In this document: positions 1 to 4,563 of the stretch, piece after piece
How the letters are laid out: each line of letters opens with the position of its first letter
How positions within the stretch are numbered: the first letter of the stretch is position 1
Origin: an uncultured Clostridia bacterium
GTDB lineage: Bacteria; Bacillota; Clostridia; Oscillospirales; Ruminococcaceae
Direction of reading: 5' to 3'
Length of the DNA: 5,905 nucleotides
Assembly: GCA_947588775.1 (NCBI GenBank)
Contig: CANPZQ010000118.1
Coordinates: forward strand, 1-5,905
The notes under the pieces: generated by a model
What the model was told of the DNA's origin: nothing
What the model saw: only the letters and a program-made list of their open reading frames with translations
The model's database searches: none
Made by a program: the position numbers and the translations under genes

Positions 1-42
1 CGCCCACCCATGCCGCTATCCCCCGCTCCGTCCCCGCGCCCC
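1..42 (+). repeat. GC-rich dispersed repeat, copy A (cut by window edge)
   Basis: This C-rich stretch is the right part of the intergenic repeat seen again at 1949-2006, 2063-2084, 4023-4080 and 4392-4443. Bases 16-42 are identical over 27 nt to 4417-4443 (beginning CTATCCCCCGCTCCG), and the preceding CGCCCACCCA resembles the core there. The window edge removes the left part, so only two C-runs of the quadruplex core remain. It lies beyond the htrA terminator and is therefore outside that transcript. No coding potential is evident. Confidence 0.7.
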
Positions 43-73
43 GTCGGTTCTACCCAACTTTTTCCCATAAACC

Positions 74-101
74 AAAAACCGCCGGCAAACCCGACGGTTT
101 T
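74..101 (-). terminator. Intrinsic terminator of htrA
   Basis: Read on the minus strand, AAAACCGTCGG (101-91) pairs with CCGGCGGTTTT (85-75) around a 5-nt loop. This gives an 11-bp stem with one U-G wobble, followed by a run of five T. It starts 18 nt after the htrA stop codon, where a Rho-independent terminator is expected. The flanking A/T runs make it partly symmetric, so it might also act weakly on plus-strand transcription. Confidence 0.85.
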
Positions 102-119
102 GTTTATTACTCCCCGAAC

Positions 120-1589
120 TCAAAACCAGTTCCCGAACGGGAGGTCGCCGAAGTCAAATCCGAAGAAGTCGCCCCAGCCGCTGTCGCCCTGGCCGTTTTG
201 GTCGTTGCTTTGGCCGCCTTGGCTGTTCCGGCCGCCGTTTTCGTCATCGGGGGCGGGGGCGGAATCGTTCGTTTCCTGCTCGCCGACGGTCACGCTTATG
301 TCGACGGTCTTGCCCTGGCGGTAAACCTTCATCTTAAGAACGTCCCCCGCGGCAGAAGCTGAAACCTCCGTCTTGAGCGCGGTATGGCTGTCAATCGCCT
401 TTCCGTTGATTTCGGTGACGATGTCGTTCGCCTGAAGGCCTGCCTGATCCGCAGGGCTGTCCTCGGTGACGGAGCGGATAATCGCGCCCTTCGGGATTCC
501 CAGAGAAACCATGTCGTCGCTTACCGATTCAATCGTTACGCCGATATAGGGCTTCGCGACATAGCCTTTTTCCACAATCTGGCTGATAATCTGCTTTACG
601 CTGTCAATCGGGATAGCGAAGCCGATGTTGTCGATGGACGCTTCGCCGAGGCCGCTCGAGGAATATTTCGCGTTGGTAACGCCGATTACCTCGCCGTAGA
701 TGTTAAAGAGCGGGCCGCCCGAGTTTCCGGCGTTAATCGCGCAGTCGGTCTGAATGAGGTTCATAGTAACGCCGCCCGAAAGGGTGATTTCGCGGTTCAG
801 TGCGCTTACCCAGCCCTTTGTCAGCGAGAACGTGAGCTCTCCGAGCGGGTTACCGATTGCGATTACCTCGTCGCCGACATTGAGGCCGTCGGAGCTTCCG
901 AGAATAACCGGCGTAAGGTTATCTGCGTCAATCTTAAGAACCGCGATGTCGTTGGATTCGTCGCTGCCGACGATTGTCGCATCGTACTCGGTTCCGTCAT
1001 AGGTTGTCACTTTAACGGAGGTGGCGTCCTCGATTACATGGTGATTGGTGACTATGTAGCCGTCGGCGGAAAGGACGAATCCCGAGCCGGAAGCCGGCGA
1101 CGTTGTCTGATAGCCGAAGTAGTTTGTTGTAATCTGGGTCGTGATTCCGACGGTGGAGTTGACGTTTGCGGCATAAATTTCCGCGGCGGTCATCTCCTCG
1201 CCCGGCTTGACGTCGACAACGTTCAAAACAGCGCGGCTCCTTTGAGCCTCAAGAATGTCGGAACCGTTGACGACCTGCTGCGGAGCCTCGTCGTCGCGAA
1301 GAAGAGAAGCCCCGAACAGCGCGCCTCCCGCCCCGACGGCTCCTCCGAGCAGAGAACAGCAGAGCGCGACGGCGACAATCTTCCCCGCGCCGGATTTTTT
1401 CTTCTTTTCCGCCTTCGGGGAAACGGGGTTCGCCGGCATTCCGTAAACGGGAGCGGCATATTCCGCTCGTGGCTGTTCCTGAGCGTATCCGCCGTACTGC
1501 TGTGCCGCGGAATTTTCCGTCGCCTGCGAAGCGGTTTCGCTCGCGGGCTGTTCCTGATAGTTGTCATAAGGGTTATAGTTTGTATTCAT
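120..1589 (-). CDS. htrA: Membrane-anchored HtrA/DegP-like serine protease with one PDZ domain
   Basis: The 489-residue product is a trypsin-like (S1C) protease that, by family knowledge, degrades misfolded proteins outside the cytoplasmic membrane. Residues 1-66 are a low-complexity Tyr/Gln/Ala/Pro-rich cytoplasmic segment ending in a Lys cluster. A single hydrophobic anchor follows at about 70-97. The protease domain spans about 135-340 and shows the complete triad: His184 in TNHHVIEDA, Asp214 in NDIAVLKI and Ser290 in GNSGGPL. One PDZ domain covers about 345-437 (KPYIGVTIESV to VTVGE). The tail from 440 is Asp/Asn/Gln/Gly-rich and ends in aromatic GWGDFFGFDFGDLPFGNWF. The frame is open upstream to 1670, but the start at 1589 is preferred: AAAGGAG lies 9 nt upstream, and the upstream residues are basic and unlike HtrA. 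The order of cytoplasmic head, one TM, protease and one PDZ fits Firmicutes HtrA. It is a single gene with its own terminator. Family assignment is very secure; substrates are unknown. Confidence 0.96.
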   Translation of the reverse strand: MNTNYNPYDNYQEQPASETASQATENSAAQQYGGYAQEQPRAEYAAPVYGMPANPVSPKAEKKKKSGAGKIVAVALCCSLLGGAVGAGGALFGASLLRDDEAPQQVVNGSDILEAQRSRAVLNVVDVKPGEEMTAAEIYAANVNSTVGITTQITTNYFGYQTTSPASGSGFVLSADGYIVTNHHVIEDATSVKVTTYDGTEYDATIVGSDESNDIAVLKIDADNLTPVILGSSDGLNVGDEVIAIGNPLGELTFSLTKGWVSALNREITLSGGVTMNLIQTDCAINAGNSGGPLFNIYGEVIGVTNAKYSSSGLGEASIDNIGFAIPIDSVKQIISQIVEKGYVAKPYIGVTIESVSDDMVSLGIPKGAIIRSVTEDSPADQAGLQANDIVTEINGKAIDSHTALKTEVSASAAGDVLKMKVYRQGKTVDISVTVGEQETNDSAPAPDDENGGRNSQGGQSNDQNGQGDSGWGDFFGFDFGDLPFGNWF

Positions 1590-1622
1590 AGCGTTAAGCT
1601 CCTTTCGCTTTTTTCTGAACCG

Positions 1623-1698
1623 AGTATACCGCGCGAATTTGACAGCAAATTGAAGCAATTGAGAAACCAAAATAAAAAAATACGGAGCGAAATGTCAA
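1623..1698 (-). promoter_or_regulatory. Candidate htrA promoter region
   Basis: Two weak possibilities exist on the minus strand. The first is a perfect TTGACA (1698-1693) with TATTTT (1674-1669) at 18-bp spacing, in an A/T-rich stretch, giving a leader of about 70 nt. The second is TATACT (1628-1623), a good -10 box that lacks a -35 box at proper spacing and would give a leader of about 27 nt. The AT-rich composition contrasts with the surrounding GC-rich DNA and suggests the promoter lies here. The sequence does not decide which hexamers are used, and no operator was recognised. Confidence 0.4.
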
Positions 1699-1948
1699 AA
1701 TTTTTACATCAAAGCTTCGCAAGACTTCACGGGGTTTTCACAATCGGAGCAGAGATATGACTGCCGGCTTGTTGCAGAATATGAAGGCGGGGGATTTTTT
1801 ATGTATAGTATAGGGCTTGCTGGGGTGCGGGTTTATTATTTGGGGCTCTGTATTGATGATGTGCGGGACTATGGATTCTTGCCGGTGTGGGGAGGGCAGG
1901 TGCCGAGGCTTACTGCTAATCGGCGCGGCGGAAAAAGCTGTTGCGTTG

Positions 1949-2006
1949 GTCCCACCCGCCCGCCCCCGCCATTTCGCGGCATTTTACCGCTTTTCCCGCC
2001 GCGCTT
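1949..2006 (+). repeat. GC-rich dispersed repeat, copy B
   Basis: This 58-bp copy aligns without gaps to the reverse complement of 4023-4080, with 50 of 58 positions identical by hand count. It opens GTCCCACCCGCCCGCCCCC and ends CCCGCCGCGCTT. Similarity appears to extend left to about 1915, where GCTAAnnnnGGCGCGGCGG-like sequence is also found beyond copy D. On the minus strand the core reads as four G-runs separated by single bases, a canonical G-quadruplex motif. Copies B and D face each other across the GH43 gene. Confidence 0.85.
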
Positions 2007-2025
2007 CTCATGCAGCACCCATAAA

Positions 2026-2109
2026 GGCGCGGCGAATGGGGCGGGCGGATTGCAGAAAACTATAGCGGGCGGGCGGGTGGGCGCAGGAACCAGCCCCATT
2101 CGCCGCGCC
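2026..2109. repeat. Perfect 17-bp inverted repeat with a G-quadruplex motif in its loop
   Basis: GGCGCGGCGAATGGGGC at 2026-2042 is repeated as an exact reverse complement at 2093-2109, with 50 nt between. The spacer contains repeat copy C, whose core GGGCGGGCGGGTGGG is at 2067-2081. In GH43 read-through RNA (minus strand) the arms could form a stable stem followed by TTTAT. It might therefore slow or end transcription, but the long loop and short T tract make it a poor classical terminator. Confidence 0.75.
2063..2084 (-). repeat. GC-rich dispersed repeat, copy C (short)
   Basis: Read on the minus strand this gives GCGCCCACCCGCCCGCCCGC, matching the core of copies B, D and E. The middle section is missing: the sequence jumps from the C-run core straight to GCTATA. 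It looks like a deletion derivative. It faces opposite to copy B, about 60 bp away. Confidence 0.65.
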
Positions 2110-2249
2110 GCCTTACGCAGAAACCCCAAACCATTCCGCGCGCCCCACCCCCGGCTCAAACCACCCCCGACCCCGCATACCAACCGGTACCTGCAAACAC
2201 ACTCCCTCTCCCCCCACCCCGCAACGTTTCGCCAAAACGCCTCTATCCC

Positions 2250-3947
2250 CTACCCCTCTACCACAACCCTAATCTTCACCCTATCCTTCCCCTCCGGCAA
2301 ATCCCGGCAATCCGTCATCGTGAGGTCGGGGGTGCCGTCGGCGAGGAAGTGAACCCGCCTGATTCCCGGGCGGATGGCGCGGTCGGAGGGCGCGCGAACG
2401 CCGTGATATGTGATATAAACGTCGCCGAATTCGTCCCTGAAAAAGGCGTTGTGGCCGCAGCCGTACTGTCCCGGGACAAACCCAGAGGCGAGAGCGGGCG
2501 CGGTCGGGATTTTCCAAGACGAAACGTCGGTGAGGTCTGCGCCGACGTCGGCCGTAAGCAAGCCGACGACATAGCTCTGGCCGCGAGCGTCGCCGCCCGA
2601 ATAGCTCAGATACACCTTTTTATCTGTGACAAGCGCGTAGGGGCCCTCGTTATTGTCGGTGCCGCGGTTGTTTTCCCAGCCGTAAACCGGCCTCGAAAGG
2701 AGAACCGGGAAGCTCAGAAGCTGCCAAGGCTTTTCGGGGTTCGTTTCGGCAATCATCAGCATCGAGCCGCTGTCCGTTCCCGCCCATGTCCTGAACGACC
2801 AGACGACGTAGGTTTTTTGAGCGGCTTCAAAGCAGTTCATGTCAAGGGTTATGCCGTTTTTGCCGTCGCCGAGAGGGTTTGCGCCGAGGGGCCTGCCGTC
2901 CGGCATCACGCAGCTTTCGGGTGCGCTCCATGCGCCCGGGTCGAGCATGTCCCCGCCGTCGCGAAGCGTCATCACCCTGCATTGCGGGTTGAAGCCCTCG
3001 CCCTCGGTCAGCGCGCAGAAAATCCGCATCTTCCCGCCGACAATGTGAAATTCCGGAGCCCAGAACGTGTTTTTATAGACTGTTTTATCCGCCGAAAGAA
3101 TCACGCTGCGCCGAACGCCTTCCGCAAAAAGCTCCTCCGGGGTATTCGCCTCGCGGATTTCAAAGGAGGTGTCGCCGTTCGCGTCGTTTGTCGCGATGTA
3201 GTAGTATTTTTTCCGGAAATATGTGATAACCGGGTCGCCCCACGGATGCTCCTCGACGGGAAACGGAAAACGCCGGACAGCGATTTTTCCCTCAATTTCA
3301 TATGTCCCCGGCTTCGACCAGTCGATTCCGCCGTCATTCCAGACGACGTGCTTTTCATGCGAAGAACCGTCGGTGTAGTGCGCCGTAGCCTTCACTCGCA
3401 TAAGCTCCTCGCGGCTCGCCGCCGTTACGCTTTCGGGAAGCTTCAGCCCGCAGAATACGACCGGCTCGTTTTCCCTAAGAAGCCTTTCGGCGATTTCCTC
3501 GGAAATCCCGAATACCGCGCCTGCTTCAATAAAATCAACTCTCTCGTCGGAAAATGGCTCGCTTACGAGCTCAAAGCCGTCCTCCGCCCTCGCCGACGCA
3601 ACGGCAGGCGCGGAAAAGCTCTTAAAGTCCGCGGTTTCCCATCTTATAAAGCGGCCCGTTTCGCTTACGGGAAATTCACCGTTGTGAAGGTTCTCGCGGG
3701 AAACCTCGGCTGCGGTGATTACATACTTCCCGCCCGAAACGTAAACCTCAAAATCCTTTACGCCCTTAGAAACGATTCCGTTTTCGGCACTGAAGCCGCA
3801 TTCTGCAAAAAGCTTTCCGTAGTTGCGAAAAAGCGGAGTAAATCCGCTTCCGAGCACGCCGAAATGAACGCTTCGGCAAAGAAACTCGGAGTAATCCTCC
3901 CTCTCGCGGCGTGTGTAAACGACAAGCCGGTATTTTTGTTGATTCAT
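2250..3947 (-). CDS. GH43-family glycoside hydrolase with an internal Ig-like domain, cytoplasmic
   Basis: The 565-residue product probably removes arabinosyl or xylosyl units from imported plant-polysaccharide oligosaccharides; the activity is inferred from the family only. No signal peptide or TM segment is seen, so it should act in the cytoplasm. Residues 1 to about 120 look like two or so degenerate propeller blades (YRLVVYTRRE, FTPLFRNYGKLFAEC, GVKDFEVYVSGGKY). Residues 168-224 match a bacterial Ig-like group 4 domain (YTDGSSHEKHVVWNDGGIDW, then SKPGTYEIEG). Residues 227-565 form the five-bladed GH43 domain. The expected acidic residues are all there: base Asp238 (GDPVI), pKa-modulating Asp369 (LDMNCFE) and acid Glu434 (NNEGPYA). 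Also visible are TFWAPEFHIVGGK and GCGHNAFF with His499. Two ATGs lie 6 nt apart. The inner one at 3947 is chosen because AAAGGA is 8 nt away, against only 2 nt for the outer. The gene appears monocistronic. The GH43 call is firm; the substrate is not determinable. Confidence 0.9.
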   Translation of the reverse strand: MNQQKYRLVVYTRREREDYSEFLCRSVHFGVLGSGFTPLFRNYGKLFAECGFSAENGIVSKGVKDFEVYVSGGKYVITAAEVSRENLHNGEFPVSETGRFIRWETADFKSFSAPAVASARAEDGFELVSEPFSDERVDFIEAGAVFGISEEIAERLLRENEPVVFCGLKLPESVTAASREELMRVKATAHYTDGSSHEKHVVWNDGGIDWSKPGTYEIEGKIAVRRFPFPVEEHPWGDPVITYFRKKYYYIATNDANGDTSFEIREANTPEELFAEGVRRSVILSADKTVYKNTFWAPEFHIVGGKMRIFCALTEGEGFNPQCRVMTLRDGGDMLDPGAWSAPESCVMPDGRPLGANPLGDGKNGITLDMNCFEAAQKTYVVWSFRTWAGTDSGSMLMIAETNPEKPWQLLSFPVLLSRPVYGWENNRGTDNNEGPYALVTDKKVYLSYSGGDARGQSYVVGLLTADVGADLTDVSSWKIPTAPALASGFVPGQYGCGHNAFFRDEFGDVYITYHGVRAPSDRAIRPGIRRVHFLADGTPDLTMTDCRDLPEGKDRVKIRVVVEG

Positions 3948-3955
3948 ATGCATGT

Positions 3956-3961
3956 TCCTTT
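3956..3961 (-). promoter_or_regulatory. Ribosome binding site that decides the GH43 start
   Basis: AAAGGA on the minus strand lies 8 nt before the ATG at 3947 but only 2 nt before the ATG at 3953. The spacing supports translation from the inner ATG, making the protein 565 residues. Confidence 0.75.
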
Positions 3962-3978
3962 CAATTTATTTTGGGTTT

Positions 3979-4007
3979 ATTATAGCTTATCGCGGGCGGG
4001 GTGTCAA
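3979..4007 (-). promoter_or_regulatory. Perfect-consensus sigma-A promoter of the GH43 gene
   Basis: On the minus strand, TTGACA (4007-4002) and TATAAT (3984-3979) are separated by exactly 17 bp, so both hexamers and the spacing match the housekeeping consensus. Transcription should begin near 3972, leaving a short leader of about 25 nt before the ATG at 3947. The spacer is unusually GC-rich (CCCCGCCCGCG). No catabolite-repression or regulator operator was recognised. A promoter this strong on a sugar-hydrolase gene would normally need a repressor or stay constitutive; the sequence does not show which. Confidence 0.85.
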
Positions 4008-4022
4008 TGGGGGTGCAGAGGG

Positions 4023-4080
4023 GAGCGCGGCGGGGAAAGCGGTAGTATAGCGCGAAATTGTGGGGGCGGGCGGGTGGGAC
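4023..4080 (-). repeat. GC-rich dispersed repeat, copy D
   Basis: This is the inverted partner of copy B (50 of 58 positions identical, no gaps). Its plus strand carries the quadruplex motif GGGGGCGGGCGGGTGGG at 4062-4078. It sits about 16 bp upstream of the -35 box of the GH43 promoter, with the G4 core about 55 bp upstream. It forms the left end of the palindromic element at 4023-4443. Confidence 0.85.
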
Positions 4081-4250
4081 GATGGAGGCAGCTTTCCCCG
4101 CCGCGCGGGGGTTAGCGGAAATCCCGATGGGAGCCGCGCGCCACCCCCGCCTGAACCGAATCCCGCCCCCCGGAGCCGCAGGCTGAGCGGGGTGGGTGAG
4201 GCTCAGGCTTTTGCAGCAGGCCGCGATTTTTGCGAAACTTGGTTATACTG

Positions 4251-4289
4251 CCTCTATCCTCTAACCCTCTAACGCTCTAACCTCTAAAA
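4251..4289 (+). repeat. Short tandem array of CCTCTAAC-type units
   Basis: The units read CCTCTAT, CCTCTAAC, CCTCTAAC, GCTCTAAC, CTCTAAAA, about five copies of 7-8 nt. The array lies in the centre of the palindromic element. TAA triplets at 4262, 4270, 4278 and 4285 fall in all three forward frames. The sequence at 2240-2264 resembles its first 25 nt (21 of 25 identical). Confidence 0.8.
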
Positions 4290-4391
4290 GCCCAATCCTC
4301 ACCCATCCCCGCTCAGCCCCGCAAGGGGGCTTCGGGGGACGGGATTCGACTTGGGCGGTGCGCGGGGACTCCGCTGGCTTGGTTGGCCCCA

Positions 4392-4443
4392 CCCACCCGC
4401 CCGCCCCACCATCGCACTATCCCCCGCTCCGTCCCCGCGCCCC
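4392..4443 (+). repeat. GC-rich dispersed repeat, copy E
   Basis: The core CCCACCCGCCCGCCCC at 4392-4407, preceded by another C4 run at 4387-4390, matches copies B, C and D. The right part (4417-4443) is identical to 16-42 over 27 nt. It forms the right end of the palindromic element, opposite in orientation to copy D. The minus strand carries the quadruplex motif. It ends about 40 bp before the exporter's -35 box. Confidence 0.85.
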
Positions 4444-4484
4444 TCTCCCTTACAAAACCTCAAAAATCCCCTTCGCCCCCGCTA

Positions 4485-4513
4485 TTGCCTAAATCCTCAA
4501 AAAGTGCTATAAT
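4485..4513 (+). promoter_or_regulatory. Promoter of the MATE exporter gene
   Basis: TTGCCT (4485-4490, four of six consensus positions) is followed after 17 bp by a perfect TATAAT (4508-4513). The -10 box is preceded by TGC, making an extended -10 that can offset the weaker -35. Transcription should start near 4520, giving a leader of about 44 nt made almost entirely of the CTAAC heptamer array. No operator was recognised. Confidence 0.75.
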
Positions 4514-4517
4514 AGCC

Positions 4518-4552
4518 CTAACTTCTAACTGCTAATCACTAACAACTATCAG
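4518..4552 (+). repeat. Five-unit heptamer array in the exporter's 5' leader
   Basis: Five contiguous 7-nt units read CTAACTT, CTAACTG, CTAATCA, CTAACAA and CTATCAG with no gaps. They fill the space between the expected transcription start (about 4520) and the ribosome binding site at 4551. TAA triplets recur every 7 nt at 4519, 4526, 4533 and 4540, and so fall in all three frames, including an in-frame stop just upstream of the exporter start. Confidence 0.8.
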
Positions 4553-4556
4553 GGGG
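4551..4556 (+). promoter_or_regulatory. Ribosome binding site that decides the TTG start of the exporter
   Basis: AGGGGG lies 7 nt before the TTG at 4564. The in-frame stop at 4540 limits the start to between 4543 and the ATG at 4624. That ATG falls inside the first membrane helix and has no Shine-Dalgarno sequence, so TTG is the only sensible start. Confidence 0.75.
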
Positions 4557-4563
4557 AATCGCT

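Larger units (their letters stand above)
1706..2249. other. Intergenic region without a convincing gene
   Basis: This stretch lies between the htrA leader and the 3' end of the GH43 gene. Short frames occur on both strands but none has both a plausible start and protein-like composition. A plus-strand frame from 1801 to 2352 is Pro/Arg-rich because it reads through repeat DNA. An 18-codon frame at 1757-1813 has a GGAG 7 nt upstream but is otherwise unsupported. From about 1915 to 2110 the sequence is dominated by GC-rich repeats. Bases 2110-2240 are C-rich and featureless apart from a small ACCGGT palindrome. No clear intrinsic terminator for GH43 was found. Confidence 0.6.
4023..4443. repeat. 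About 420-bp imperfect palindromic element between divergent genes
   Basis: The two halves are reverse complements of each other with indels. Matching blocks, from the inside outward, are 4193-4201 with 4297-4305, 4181-4192 with 4307-4318 (CCCCGCTCAGCC), and 4157-4165 with 4340-4348 (CGGGATTCG). The repeat cores at 4062-4078 and 4392-4407 complete the match near the ends. About 95 bp of non-matching DNA lies in the middle and holds a short tandem array. The right half has its own hairpin, AGCCCC/GGGGCT at 4315-4331. There is no internal gene, so it resembles a non-autonomous, MITE-like or BIME-like intergenic element; target-site duplications were not identified. Confidence 0.7.

Noticed and set aside
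1590..1670. An N-terminal extension of htrA starting at 1670 (MVSQLLQFAVKF)
   Set aside because: The AAAGGAG Shine-Dalgarno sequence lies within this stretch at ideal spacing to the ATG at 1589, and the extension overlaps the likely promoter.
384..1760. A 458-codon open frame on the plus strand opposite htrA
   Set aside because: It is antisense to a secure gene with intact catalytic residues. Its Arg/Val/Asp-rich translation matches no family and arises from GC-rich codon use on the other strand.
1757..1813. An 18-codon plus-strand peptide frame (MTAGLLQNMKAGDFLCIV) with GGAG 7 nt upstream
   Set aside because: The spacing is plausible, but no promoter is visible and so short a frame is expected by chance. 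Without conservation data it cannot be called a gene.
1704..1832. A minus-strand frame ending in YLCSDCENPVKSCEALM, suggesting a zinc-binding tail
   Set aside because: It has only about 42 codons between stops, no ATG, GTG or TTG start before the Cys cluster and no ribosome binding site. Three cysteines are not enough to claim a domain.
1801..2352. A 183-codon plus-strand frame in the htrA-GH43 intergenic region
   Set aside because: It reads through repeat copies B and C and into the antisense of GH43. The product is Pro/Arg/Ser-rich low complexity and no good Shine-Dalgarno sequence precedes it.
2349..4115. A 588-codon open frame on the plus strand opposite the GH43 gene
   Set aside because: Its length is striking, but the translation is Arg/Ala/Val-rich without recognisable domains, it runs past the GH43 start into repeat DNA, and no promoter or ribosome binding site supports it. 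The minus-strand GH43 has all its catalytic residues.
1951..4407. The GC-rich repeats as a CRISPR array
   Set aside because: The copies vary in orientation, length and spacing, are kilobases apart and have no regular unique spacers or cas genes nearby.
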